Below, in pieces: positions 52,976-61,963 of a DNA stretch of 64,000 bases (within the stretch, counting starts at the first letter, position 1; each line of letters opens with the position of its first letter). The position numbers and the translations under genes are program-made. This DNA comes from Chitinophaga sp. YR573. Its GTDB lineage: Bacteria; Bacteroidota; Bacteroidia; Chitinophagales; Chitinophagaceae. The stretch lies in assembly GCF_900110995.1 (NCBI RefSeq), contig NZ_FOJF01000003.1, positions 496,001-560,000 of the forward strand, written 5' to 3'. The notes under the pieces were generated by a model. The model made no database searches. It worked only from the letters and a program-made list of their open reading frames with translations, and had not been told where the DNA came from.

Positions 52976-53596
52976 ATGACAAGGAAGGAACCTTTATGGC
53001 TGGCATTGATGATGTGTGTACTTATGGTGAGTGCCTGTTCTTCTCTTAGAAAAACCAGTAACACCAGCGCCAATAACAATCAGCAGTTCCTGGAAGGATT
53101 TACGACTACCAGCAATTTTAAGGTAAGTACGGTGAAGTTGAAAATTGTGACCAGCGGGGCTAATCTTGAAACCGCCCAGTTATGGCAGTTCAAGTATGCG
53201 CAGATCCTGGATGTTCCTGTAGAAAAGGTGTTAAACACTCCTTTGTATAGCTTTATTGAGGACTGGTGGGCTACGCCCTACCGTTTAGGAGGTAAAAACA
53301 AAGAAGGTATCGACTGTTCCAATTTCACAAATACACTATTGACTTCGGTGTTCCGGTATAATTCCTCCGGTACATCATCACAACTGTTCCAGAAAGCGAA
53401 AAAACTAAGCAACAACCAAATGAAGGAAGGAGACCTGGTTTTCTTCCGTATTAGCCAGAAAAACGTATCCCACGTGGGAGTTTACCTTGCCAACGATCGA
53501 TTTGTACATGCTTCTACCAGTTCCGGGGTTATGATAAGTGACCTCAATGAACCTTACTGGAAGAAGTACTATGCGGGAGGCGGTAGAATTGAGTAA
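52976..53596 (+). CDS. NlpC/P60 family cell-wall hydrolase lipoprotein
   Basis: The 206-residue protein (start ATG 52976, not the upstream ATG at 52946, because the signal peptide then begins properly) has lipobox MVSAC with Cys21. Its C-terminal NlpC/P60 domain has the catalytic Cys in GIDCSNF, the His in SHVGVYLAND and the third polar residue region RFVHASTSSGV. It should cleave peptide bonds in peptidoglycan stem peptides from the outer membrane or periplasm. It lies 23 bp before a glycosyltransferase gene and may share its transcript. An upstream TAACTTGG sequence near 52941 is a weak promoter candidate. Confidence 0.9.
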   Translation: MTRKEPLWLALMMCVLMVSACSSLRKTSNTSANNNQQFLEGFTTTSNFKVSTVKLKIVTSGANLETAQLWQFKYAQILDVPVEKVLNTPLYSFIEDWWATPYRLGGKNKEGIDCSNFTNTLLTSVFRYNSSGTSSQLFQKAKKLSNNQMKEGDLVFFRISQKNVSHVGVYLANDRFVHASTSSGVMISDLNEPYWKKYYAGGGRIE

Positions 53597-53619
53597 GAAG
53601 ACATTCTAAAAATTTGCGA

Positions 53620-54582
53620 ATGGTATCTGTAATTATTTGCTCCGCAAATAAGAATCGTTTAGCCCTTGTGAAGCAGAACATTGCTGACACCATCGGTGCG
53701 AACTATGAACTTATTGTGATGGAAGATGCAGCATCAACCGGCATCTGCGACGCCTACAACCGGGCTGCTGAAAAAGCCCTTTATGAAGTACTCTGTTTTG
53801 TCCACGACGATGTAGCTTTCCAGACGCCAAACTGGGGTAAGCTGTTGTCAGATCATTTTGAACGGGATGAAAAGCTGGGCCTGTTAGGGCTTGCCGGCAG
53901 CCGTTATAAGAGTAAAACCTTATCCGGCTGGTGGACAGGCATACGGGCGGCCGACTGCTGCAACATTCTTCAGCGTAAACGAAATGGCGATCACCGCCGG
54001 TTCCTGGCTCGTCCGGAAGGACTTACCGGGGACGCTGTTCCTGTGAGGACACTGGATGGTGTGATGCTGGTAATGCGTAAGAAGGTATGGAAAGAAATTC
54101 CGTTCAACAGTGAAAAGCTGAAAGGATTCCATTTCTATGATCTGGATCTCAGTTTGCGTGTATCTGAAAAATATACGGCGGCTGTTATTTACAATGTAGA
54201 CCTGGTACATTTTTCCATGGGTCATTTCTCCGATCAGTGGATCAAGGCGGCCGTATATTTCCACAAAGAAGTAAGTCCGGTTACCCTGCCATGCAGTATT
54301 GAGGAACTACCCGGAAATAATGAACAATCCGTCAGCAAATCCTGGTTATCGCGGCTGCGCAGGGAAAAGATCTCATTTAAGGTGAAGATGCTCTGGTGCC
54401 GGGAAAGCGGTTCCTGGCAGTTTCCTGCCAACAGGCCTTATGTGATCCGGTTTCTGGCAGCTTTTAACGCTTTGCTAAGACATTTCTTATTCTTAAGTAT
54501 ACATTCGTTAATACTTGCTCTACATCTTCCGATACTTTTAAGCGCAACAACAGGAATGTATACAGTCCCACAAATAATATAG
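53620..54582 (+). CDS. Glycosyltransferase, StrF-like GT2 type
   Basis: The 320-residue protein (ATG at 53620) resembles the GT-A enzymes annotated as streptomycin biosynthesis StrF-like: VSVIICSANKNRLALVKQNI at the start, GICDAYNRAAEKALYEVLCFVHDDV (the DD of the metal site), DGVMLVMRKKVW and FYDLDLSLR in the acceptor half, and VHFSMGHFSDQW. It probably transfers a sugar in the cytoplasm during surface glycan assembly. The last 39 residues (from about 282) lie on the opposite strand of the flippase gene, overlapping it by 119 bp, and look hydrophobic and unlike the rest; the true end might once have been earlier. Confidence 0.88.
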   Translation: MVSVIICSANKNRLALVKQNIADTIGANYELIVMEDAASTGICDAYNRAAEKALYEVLCFVHDDVAFQTPNWGKLLSDHFERDEKLGLLGLAGSRYKSKTLSGWWTGIRAADCCNILQRKRNGDHRRFLARPEGLTGDAVPVRTLDGVMLVMRKKVWKEIPFNSEKLKGFHFYDLDLSLRVSEKYTAAVIYNVDLVHFSMGHFSDQWIKAAVYFHKEVSPVTLPCSIEELPGNNEQSVSKSWLSRLRREKISFKVKMLWCRESGSWQFPANRPYVIRFLAAFNALLRHFLFLSIHSLILALHLPILLSATTGMYTVPQII

Positions 54583-55963
54583 AGCGTACCACTATATTTA
54601 ATAAGGGATTTGACAGCCGTACTGTATAATACAGCAGGAAGAATACACCTGTTGGTATCAGTACGGCTATCAGTGTTTTATAAGTAAATGGCTGCAGTTT
54701 ATATACTTTCCAGAGGAAGCCAAAACGGATCGTATTAAACAGGGTGATGGACACCATATTGGCAATACCTGCTCCTATTAACCCATGACTTTTAATAAGG
54801 ATATAAGTAAGGGGCAGCATACATACCAGTAATATCATGTTTGAATACAACTCAAATTTCCATTTGCGGGAAGTGATGATAATTGCACTGTTCATGCCCG
54901 TTCCCAGTTCAATGATCTTGGTGAGGCCCAGCATTAATACCAGAGGTTTACCCAGGTAATAAATTTCAGGCATATCCAGGAACCTGAAAGCATCATCATA
55001 ATTCAGCCAGATCATCGTAAAGATAAAAGTAGACGCTATCAGCAGGGTTAAAGAGGTTTTGCGGTATACGCTTGCCAGTTTATCCATATCACGGTCTTTC
55101 CATGCCTGTGAAATGATGGGAGTAGCCATGCTTGTTGCCGTACGCTGAGGTACTTCAATAACGGACGACATATACTGCGCCAGTGAGAATACGGCCGCAT
55201 AATTCAACCCAATGACACTGGAAATAACGATGGCATCTATCGTTTTACTCAATATGGAAATAACATTGCCTCCCAATATGAATAACGCATAGGCCAGCAT
55301 CTTCTTCCATAATCTTTTTGTTAAGGAGCTGATGCGGAAGGAAAACTGCAGATCTCCTTTATACATGAGGTAGAGCAGCATTACCGCAAATAACACGGCA
55401 TAATTCCAGCTGAAGATCTCTACAAAGGAATGAAACGAGATGATGCCTGTAATAAAAAGGATGATCAGTATAAAACAAAGTATACGGTACAATACTTCCT
55501 TCAGGAAGTTGGAAAGGCCCGCCCTTCGCATATTCCATGCCTGTGATTCCAGTACCTGGAAATATACCAGGAAAAATGTAATAGGATATATGAGATAAAA
55601 GTAATTGACCAGCAGGGGTGATTTGCCGGAATACTTTTTAATGATCAGTGGCTGAAAAAGCAGGGTACCGCCTAATAGTAACAGGAAACCTACCAGCGAG
55701 AAAAAGAAAGCGATTGTCAACAGTTCACTTTTTCCTTCTTTAAGATGACTACGGTAATAAGGAAAGAATTTGGCCACCACCGTATTACTTCCCAGAATAG
55801 CCATACTGCTGAATAACATGGCAATTTCCAGGAGAACGATCGTAAGTCCGTATTCTGTGGGTTGAAAGTATTTAAAATAGAAGAATGTATTCAGCGCTCC
55901 TAAAAGAAATCCAATATAAATGTAGAACGTTGTAATTATACCCTTTTTCCTGATGGTACTCAT
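54464..55963 (-). CDS. Polysaccharide flippase (Wzx/MATE-like oligosaccharide exporter)
   Basis: The 499-residue protein has about 14 hydrophobic segments with the Wzx/PST layout: a short basic N-terminus, FYFKYFQPTEYGL in the first loop, SMAILGSNTVVAKFFPYY, a central GGNVISILSKTIDAIVISSVIGLNYAAVFSLAQYM that is characteristic, and a Lys/Arg-rich C-terminus. It should flip lipid-linked oligosaccharides across the inner membrane, fitting the three neighbouring glycosyltransferase genes. It converges on the first of them with a 119-bp overlap. Confidence 0.88.
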   Translation of the reverse strand: MSTIRKKGIITTFYIYIGFLLGALNTFFYFKYFQPTEYGLTIVLLEIAMLFSSMAILGSNTVVAKFFPYYRSHLKEGKSELLTIAFFFSLVGFLLLLGGTLLFQPLIIKKYSGKSPLLVNYFYLIYPITFFLVYFQVLESQAWNMRRAGLSNFLKEVLYRILCFILIILFITGIISFHSFVEIFSWNYAVLFAVMLLYLMYKGDLQFSFRISSLTKRLWKKMLAYALFILGGNVISILSKTIDAIVISSVIGLNYAAVFSLAQYMSSVIEVPQRTATSMATPIISQAWKDRDMDKLASVYRKTSLTLLIASTFIFTMIWLNYDDAFRFLDMPEIYYLGKPLVLMLGLTKIIELGTGMNSAIIITSRKWKFELYSNMILLVCMLPLTYILIKSHGLIGAGIANMVSITLFNTIRFGFLWKVYKLQPFTYKTLIAVLIPTGVFFLLYYTVRLSNPLLNIVVRSILFVGLYTFLLLRLKVSEDVEQVLTNVYLRIRNVLAKR

Positions 55964-55979
55964 AATCTATCGGAGGCGC

Positions 55980-56011
55980 TTGTTTAAAAATTAAAGGTAT
56001 TCATAATTTTG
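55980..56011 (+). promoter_or_regulatory. Promoter of the GT2 pair (TTG, 21 nt, TAATTTTG)
   Basis: TTG at 55980-55982 and TAATTTTG at 56004-56011 are 21 nt apart, followed by 43 nt to the ATG at 56055. It also lies beside the divergent flippase start. Confidence 0.65.
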
Positions 56012-56054
56012 GATTATTTTGCTTCGTGGTCTGCCAGCAAATATGTAGTAAAAT

Positions 56055-56984
56055 ATGATGAAAGTTTCCGTATGTATACCGGCTTATAAGCAGGTGGCTT
56101 ACCTGCAACGCCTGCTGGACTCACTGCTGATACAAACATTCAAAGATTTTGAAGTGGTGATAACGGATGATAGTCCGGATAACAGCGTAGAGCTGTGTGT
56201 TCAGCAATACCTGCAGCGTTTACCTGTCCGGTATTACCGGAACGAACCTGCCAGGGGGATGCCGGGCAACTGGAATACGGCGCTGGACCTGGCTAAAGGG
56301 GAGTATATCAAGATAATGCATGATGATGACTGGTTTGCTACACCATCTGCTCTGGATTTGCTTGTACAGGCGCTGGATGACCATCCTCAGCATGATTTCG
56401 CTTATGCGGCGTATTATAACTATTACCTGGATAACGGCACTACAAAGCTGATGACGTCTCCTGCTTACTTCAGGAAGGCGTTTCAGAAAGATCCCGTGAA
56501 TGTATTGCATGATAACCTGGTAGGTCCGCCCAGTGTGATGATCCATCGTAATAAACCTGCTTACCGCTATGATGAGAAGGTTCGCTGGACGGTAGACGTT
56601 GATTTTTACATCCGGCTGTTGCAGTCGCAACCGGGTTTTACTTATATAGCGGAGCCGCTTTTATATGTGGGAATGGGGAAGGAGCAGATTACGGAAGAGG
56701 TGCATGGGGTGCGTGAGGTCTATATCCCCGAATATTTTTACCTGTTGCAGAAAACCGGGAACGGGCATTTTAAGAGTATACTGGTGTATGATTTCTTCTG
56801 GCGTTTATTGCGGAATATGAAGATCCGTGATGTGGAGGATATCCGTCAGGCTGGTTTTAACGGGCCTTTGCCTGTTGTTACTACTTATGTGTTGAACTGG
56901 CAAAGAAGAATACCTTTTTTACGTAAGGGGCCGGTTTCCAAACTATGGATGTCTCTGTCTTTCCTGTTTGCTCCCGGAAAATAA
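56055..56984 (+). CDS. Glycosyltransferase family 2
   Basis: The 309-residue GT-A enzyme begins KVSVCIPAYKQVAYLQRLLDSLL with a nucleotide-binding VVITDDSPDNS strand, then KGEYIKIMHDDDWF with the metal-binding Asp triplet, and a WTVDVDFYIRLL acceptor region. It has no membrane segment and should act in the cytoplasm on a lipid-linked or sugar acceptor. Met1 and Met2 are adjacent, so the start could be 3 nt later. The next glycosyltransferase gene follows with a 7-bp gap. Confidence 0.92.
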   Translation: MMKVSVCIPAYKQVAYLQRLLDSLLIQTFKDFEVVITDDSPDNSVELCVQQYLQRLPVRYYRNEPARGMPGNWNTALDLAKGEYIKIMHDDDWFATPSALDLLVQALDDHPQHDFAYAAYYNYYLDNGTTKLMTSPAYFRKAFQKDPVNVLHDNLVGPPSVMIHRNKPAYRYDEKVRWTVDVDFYIRLLQSQPGFTYIAEPLLYVGMGKEQITEEVHGVREVYIPEYFYLLQKTGNGHFKSILVYDFFWRLLRNMKIRDVEDIRQAGFNGPLPVVTTYVLNWQRRIPFLRKGPVSKLWMSLSFLFAPGK

Positions 56985-56991
56985 ATCAAGC

Positions 56992-57996
56992 ATGTTATTA
57001 TCTATCATCATTGTCAATTATAATACCGACGCACTTATTATCGACTGTATCGATACTGTTATCAAACAGACGCAGGATACTGCTTATGAAATAATTGTGG
57101 TTGATAACCTGTCTGCTGCCGGTAGTCTGGATAAGATCTTAGCTGCACATCCTTCTGTAAAGGGGATTCAGATGGGGTATAATGCCGGCTTTTCCCGGGC
57201 TAACAATGCTGGGTTAAAAGCAGCTACCGGTGAATATTTACTATTACTAAACCCTGATACACTTATCTTAGACCATGCGCTGGACCGCTGTGTACAGCGT
57301 TTCTCTGCCAGTTCCCATGTAGCCTGTGGGGTGCAGTTGCTGAACCCGGATTTAACCACGCAAATCTCCGGGAACTATTTCATGAAAGGCGGCTTGAATC
57401 ATCTCTTACCCTTGCCTTACTGGGGTGGCCTGCTTCGCTGGATAGGCTATAAACTGAATACCAAAGTTCCTAATGTACAGGAAGCAAAGGCGGTGCATGA
57501 AGTAGACTGGATCAGTGGTGCTTTTCTAATGGTTAAAAAAGACGTACTGGAGAAAGCGGGGTATATGGATGAGGATTTCTTCCTGTTCGCAGAAGAGGTG
57601 GAGTGGTGCAGTCGTATCCGTAAACTGGGTGTGCTGGCTATTTACGGGGATATCAACATCATCCATTTACAGGGCGAAAGTACAGGAGAAGCCTTTGATT
57701 CTGCGGAGAAAGGGTACTACGGATTGTACGACCGTAAAGGATTACAGGTGATGTTGTCCAATCATTTACGGGTGCGTAAACAGTTTGGAGTTAGCTGGTA
57801 CATGGTGTTATTACTGAACTATACCTTTGCAGTGCCGGTGTTTTTCTTTGGCAGTATACTGGAAGGGTTTTTCCGCTTACGTAACCCTTTCCGCTATATG
57901 AAACAGGTAGCTGGCCTGACTAAAAACGTAGCTACCTTGTGGAAGTTTACCCCCAGGATCATCAGGAGCAAACCTCATTTTTATAAAGTATTATAA
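56992..57996 (+). CDS. Glycosyltransferase family 2 (rhamnosyltransferase-like)
   Basis: The 334-residue protein (ATG at 56992; the longer frame overlaps the previous gene) starts LLSIIIVNYNTDALIIDCIDTVI, followed by GYNAGFSRANNAGLKAATGEYLLLLNPDT, VDWISGAFLMVKKDVL and EDFFLFAEEVEWCSRIRKLG, the classical WbbL-type GT2 pattern. A C-terminal hydrophobic segment (MVLLLNYTFAVPVFFFGSILEG, about 262-283) may anchor it to the membrane. It forms an operon with the preceding gene. Confidence 0.93.
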   Translation: MLLSIIIVNYNTDALIIDCIDTVIKQTQDTAYEIIVVDNLSAAGSLDKILAAHPSVKGIQMGYNAGFSRANNAGLKAATGEYLLLLNPDTLILDHALDRCVQRFSASSHVACGVQLLNPDLTTQISGNYFMKGGLNHLLPLPYWGGLLRWIGYKLNTKVPNVQEAKAVHEVDWISGAFLMVKKDVLEKAGYMDEDFFLFAEEVEWCSRIRKLGVLAIYGDINIIHLQGESTGEAFDSAEKGYYGLYDRKGLQVMLSNHLRVRKQFGVSWYMVLLLNYTFAVPVFFFGSILEGFFRLRNPFRYMKQVAGLTKNVATLWKFTPRIIRSKPHFYKVL

Positions 57997-58007
57997 TGAT
58001 GGTGGGA

Positions 58008-58790
58008 TTATCCCACCATCATTATTTTAGCGCTACCTGTATTTTTTACAATACCAATCAGTTCATTCGTAATAGGCTCTCCCATTTCAATCCCAATTGA
58101 TAATATCATTGTCTGACTTTCCTCAATTGCATATCCATTTTCTATTTTCACTTCGAACTCTTGCGCTGCAAAAGGTATTTGCGCTGTTTGCCATGCGGTA
58201 TAAACGCGTTGAACGAAACGATGGGTCCATTCCGCTGCTGGTTTAGCCCCGTTATCAGTCAATATACCCAGGGAGATAATAAAACGGTAGAGAGGTGCTT
58301 TCCAGGGCAGGGACAGGTTTAATCCGGGGATTAGCTCCGGTAATGATACTATTGCGCTGCAGGTTGTCCTGTCAATGGTACATTGCAGAGGATGTCTTAC
58401 AATACCTTCAAAAGGGTATCTTTTATTTAGACTAAACCCATTCAGCAGTTGCTTGTGTTTCGAGAATAATATTACCCTCTCACCTTTAGGATTTACCCTA
58501 TCATAAGATTGAATAATTTTTGCTAAGGAATTCAACTTTGGAGTGATATTATAATCCGCCAGGTGTTTCACATAGGTCAGCATCCATCTCACATTACTAC
58601 CTGCTTTTGAGCTCATACCAAAGTCTGCGTTATTGTCTCTGATAGGTTGGCAGGATGGAGATTTAGCTATTTTCTTTCTGGAGCCACCACCTTTTGTACG
58701 TACGATGTAATCGTCCATGTCTTTCCGCTTGTAACAAGACATATTACCAACGCTTCCAATAAAGGGGATCCCGCTTTTTAAGATTGCCAT
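58008..58790 (-). CDS. Uncharacterised protein, DUF6266-like
   Basis: The 260-residue protein is started at ATG 58790 (MAILKSG); the longer frame to 58859 adds AT-rich hydrophobic residues. Its opening MAILKSGIPFIGSVGN..CYKRKDMDD.IVRTKGGGS resembles the start of DUF6266 proteins of Bacteroidota, with a G.(V/F)GN..(V/C)YK core and a basic segment after it. The rest is beta-rich, with no signal peptide or membrane segment. Function is unknown; DUF6266 proteins have no established role. It is isolated and followed downstream by the GT2 gene converging within 11 bp. Confidence 0.65.
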   Translation of the reverse strand: MAILKSGIPFIGSVGNMSCYKRKDMDDYIVRTKGGGSRKKIAKSPSCQPIRDNNADFGMSSKAGSNVRWMLTYVKHLADYNITPKLNSLAKIIQSYDRVNPKGERVILFSKHKQLLNGFSLNKRYPFEGIVRHPLQCTIDRTTCSAIVSLPELIPGLNLSLPWKAPLYRFIISLGILTDNGAKPAAEWTHRFVQRVYTAWQTAQIPFAAQEFEVKIENGYAIEESQTMILSIGIEMGEPITNELIGIVKNTGSAKIMMVG

Positions 58791-59348
58791 ATGAAGTTCT
58801 TTAAAGGTTATTAATGAGTATTCTAAAATACTTATTTTATAAATAAAAACCAAAAACAAAACACATATAAAGTATACCTCTAGAAGTATGTTTTATATAT
58901 GCTTCATATATGTTTTGTATATGGCTTATATATGGATTATATCTGTGATCACAGGCCTGTTAAGGCCTTACAGGGAAGGTGTTAAAAAGTACTAAAGGAG
59001 ATGACTAATAGAAGAATTATCCCATTGTATGGTTGGTGATAATAGTGTATGTATTCATGTGCTTATTAATGAATGAACTATATACTATAAGAATCTTCAA
59101 TAGTGAAAAAAGTGTTTAATGACCAGCATTCTGACAAATAATTAGCGATGGTAGTTTAGCGACAAAACTGAACAAAGAAGGCTTTCCCGTGTTTGGAAAT
59201 ACAGAAGCATTTGAATTTTATAATTAATTCTTTGATTTTCTTAATTTCTGCTCATTGCTTTTATTTAATTTGATACGACTAAGGTTTTGAGCAATGTCAG
59301 CTGTGCAGACTTCTTTGTTCTTTTTTAAAACCGGCTAACCAAAACATT
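58791..59348. other. AT-rich intergenic region upstream of the Mo-hydroxylase operon
   Basis: The 558 bp contain no gene. At about 58888-58944 there are five imperfect copies of TATATATG/TATATGG at roughly 15-bp spacing. A 12-bp palindrome CTGTGATCACAG (58943-58954) overlaps CAGGCCTG, and AGGCCT recurs 10 bp on. Beyond 58970 the sequence is AT-rich and featureless to the start at 59349. No TAnnTTTG box is obvious near 59349. Confidence 0.6.
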
Positions 59349-59807
59349 ATGATCAAATTATCTGTCAATAATCAGCCTTATACAGTTGATGTTGAGCCAG
59401 CAATGCCATTGCTTTGGGTACTTCGTGATATACTTCACCTGACAGGTACAAAGTATGGCTGCGGCATGGCTCAATGCGGGGCCTGTACCGTTCATTTAAA
59501 TGGTGAAGCGGTTCGCTCCTGTGTCACTCCCGTTCGCCGTGCAGAGAATCAGACTGTCATTACCATTGAAGGGCTTTCTAAAGATTTCAGCCATCCATTA
59601 CAACGTGCATGGATAGAAGAAGACGTCCCACAATGCGGTTATTGTCAAAGTGGACAGATTATGGCTGCAGCAGTATTACTTCGTGAAAACCCTCATCCTA
59701 CAGATCAGGATATTGATGATGCAATGAGTGGTAATATTTGCCGCTGCGGTACTTATCAACGCATAAGAAAAGCAATTCACCTGGCAGCTAAATTGAGTGC
59801 AAAATGA
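59349..59807 (+). CDS. (2Fe-2S)-binding small subunit of a xanthine-dehydrogenase-family molybdenum hydroxylase (IorA-like)
   Basis: The 152-residue protein carries two [2Fe-2S] clusters: the plant-ferredoxin type site GTKYGCGMAQCGACTVHLNG with a fourth Cys in VRSCVTP, and the helical-domain site QCGYCQSGQIM...GNICRCGTYQRIR. This is the size and layout of the small subunits of isoquinoline 1-oxidoreductase-like enzymes, which pass electrons from the Mo site to a cytochrome. It has no signal peptide and would be carried out with the Tat-targeted large subunit. The next start overlaps its stop (ATGA at 59804). Confidence 0.93.
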   Translation: MIKLSVNNQPYTVDVEPAMPLLWVLRDILHLTGTKYGCGMAQCGACTVHLNGEAVRSCVTPVRRAENQTVITIEGLSKDFSHPLQRAWIEEDVPQCGYCQSGQIMAAAVLLRENPHPTDQDIDDAMSGNICRCGTYQRIRKAIHLAAKLSAK

Positions 59808-61963
59808 GTACAACATCTTACAATCGCCGGGATTTTTTAAAGACAGGAGGAATGCTCAGTAGTGGTTTACTGATCTCTTTTTTTGTTCCTGCCGGCGCTA
59901 AACGCTTTATCCCTGGTGGAGAGACTCCTGAGCCATTATTTGCTCCCAATGCTTATTTAAATATCGGGCCGGATAACACCGTGAAAATTACTCTTGCGCA
60001 TGTAGAAATGGGGCAGGGTATATGGACCACTTTGCCTATGCTTATCGCAGAAGAACTCGATTGTGACTGGAGTAAAATAAAAGTGGAACATGCTCCGCCG
60101 GGGGCTCCTTACATTCATACGCTTTACGGTGTACAAATAACAGGTGGATCAAGTACTACATGGTCAGAGTTTGACCGCTATCGTAACGCCGGCGCTACAG
60201 CAAGAACGCTGCTTGTTGAAGCTGCTGCAAAGAAATTCAATGTTTCTCCTTCGGAATGCCATACGGAAAACGGTTTTGTGATTGCCGGTAATCAACGTGC
60301 CAGTTATGGGGAACTTGCCGACGCTGCTGCAAAACTTCCTCCACCTGCTTCTGTAAAACTGAAAGACAAAAAAGACTGGAAGTATATAGGAAAGGTAAAA
60401 AAGCGTCTGGACACAACAGCCAAGATTAGTGGTGAAGCAATGTTCGGCATAGATGTGCATTTCCCCGGAATGTTGATTGCTGTACCTGCGCACGCTCCGG
60501 TGTTTGGTGCAACAGTAAGATCATTTGATGCAAGTGCTGCAAAAGCTATTAAAGGCGTACAGGAGGTAGTACAGGTGCCAACCGGGGTTGCTGTTATCGC
60601 AGATAATTTTTGGGCAGCCAAACAAGGTCGTGATGCGCTTAAAATTGATTGGGAGCTTGGTCCTGGTGAGAACATCGACAGTACTACCCAATTTGAAGAA
60701 TACCGGCAGTTAGCAGCAACAAAAGGAGCAACTGCTGCACAGGCAGGAAATGCAGATGACGCACTTTCCAGAGCAAATAAAAAAATAGCAGCTGAATATA
60801 TATTTCCTTACCTGGCTCATGCACCAATGGAGCCGTTGAACTGTACGGTAAAGATTAGTGATGATCTATGTGAAATATGGACAGGTACACAAATGCCTGG
60901 GTTGGATCAGAGCATTGCTGCTAAAATCCTCGGCTTTAAACCCGAACAGGTAAAAGTAAACACCCTGTTTCTTGGTGGTGGTTTTGGAAGAAGAGCGAAT
61001 GCCACTTCTGATTTTGTAGCCGAAGCAGTAAATGTTGCAAAAGCAAGTGGTAAGTTTATCAAATTGATATGGACAAGGGAAGATGATATACGTGGCGGCT
61101 ATTATCGCGCTGCCTTTTTACACCAGGTACATACAGGTCTTGGTGCTGATGGTTTACCCATTGCATGGCAACATCGGATAGTTGGACAATCCATTCAGGA
61201 AGGTGGTCCATTTGCTGCGTCCATAAAAAATGGCATAGATCCCACTTCGGTAGAAGGAGTAAGTGACTCACCATACCTGGAATCAATCCCTGATCATAAT
61301 GTAGAATTACATTCACCAAAACTTCCTGTAACGGTTTTATGGTGGCGCTCAGTAGGTAACACACATACTGCATTTGTAATGGAAACAATGATTGATGAAC
61401 TGGCATTTGCAGCAGGTAAAGATCCTGTAGCTTATCGTCGTAGTCTTTTAAAAGGCAAGAGACATCTTGCTGCACTAGATCTGGTTGCGAAAAAATCAGG
61501 ATGGGATAAACCTTTACCTCAGGGGAGATTTCGTGGAGTAGCGGTACATGAATCGTTTGGAACTGTTGTTGCACAGGTGGCGGAGATATCAATCAGGGAA
61601 GGTCATCTTCGTGTGCACAAGGTTACCTGTGCAATTGATTGTGGTCTTGCTGTAAATCCTGATGGCGTAAAAGCACAAATGGAAAGCTGTATTATTTTTG
61701 GTCTTACTGCTGTATTATATGGTGAGATAACATTGGAGAAAGGGCGTGTTAAACAAAGGAATTTTCACGATTATAAAATGCTGCGCATGAACGAAACACC
61801 GCTTATTGAAGTGCATATAGTTGATAGTAATGAAAAAATGGGTGGGGCGGGAGAGCCCGGTGTTCCGCCGGTAGCGCCTGCTATTGCTAACGCTATTTTT
61901 TCGGCAACAGGTAAGCGTGTACGGAGATTGCCTTTACAATCTTCCGATCTTGTGAAAGTATGA
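59804..61963 (+). CDS. Molybdopterin-binding large subunit of a xanthine-dehydrogenase-family hydroxylase (IorB-like)
   Basis: The 719-residue protein begins with a twin-arginine signal (NRRDFLKTGGMLSSGLLISFF), so it is folded and loaded with cofactor before export to the periplasm. Residues about 40-190 form the first aldehyde-oxidase-like domain; motifs HVEMGQGIWT, FLGGGFGRRANATSDF and the C-terminal GGAGEPGVPPVAPAIANAIF (with the likely catalytic Glu) mark the Mo site. It should hydroxylate an aldehyde or N-heterocycle; the substrate cannot be told. It overlaps the small-subunit gene and the cytochrome gene by 4 nt at each end, so the three are tightly coupled. Confidence 0.93.
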   Translation: MSTTSYNRRDFLKTGGMLSSGLLISFFVPAGAKRFIPGGETPEPLFAPNAYLNIGPDNTVKITLAHVEMGQGIWTTLPMLIAEELDCDWSKIKVEHAPPGAPYIHTLYGVQITGGSSTTWSEFDRYRNAGATARTLLVEAAAKKFNVSPSECHTENGFVIAGNQRASYGELADAAAKLPPPASVKLKDKKDWKYIGKVKKRLDTTAKISGEAMFGIDVHFPGMLIAVPAHAPVFGATVRSFDASAAKAIKGVQEVVQVPTGVAVIADNFWAAKQGRDALKIDWELGPGENIDSTTQFEEYRQLAATKGATAAQAGNADDALSRANKKIAAEYIFPYLAHAPMEPLNCTVKISDDLCEIWTGTQMPGLDQSIAAKILGFKPEQVKVNTLFLGGGFGRRANATSDFVAEAVNVAKASGKFIKLIWTREDDIRGGYYRAAFLHQVHTGLGADGLPIAWQHRIVGQSIQEGGPFAASIKNGIDPTSVEGVSDSPYLESIPDHNVELHSPKLPVTVLWWRSVGNTHTAFVMETMIDELAFAAGKDPVAYRRSLLKGKRHLAALDLVAKKSGWDKPLPQGRFRGVAVHESFGTVVAQVAEISIREGHLRVHKVTCAIDCGLAVNPDGVKAQMESCIIFGLTAVLYGEITLEKGRVKQRNFHDYKMLRMNETPLIEVHIVDSNEKMGGAGEPGVPPVAPAIANAIFSATGKRVRRLPLQSSDLVKV

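Noticed and set aside
58943..58954. CTGTGATCACAG as a CRP site
   Set aside because: The half-sites TGTGA and TCACA lack the usual 6-bp spacer; kept only as a palindrome.
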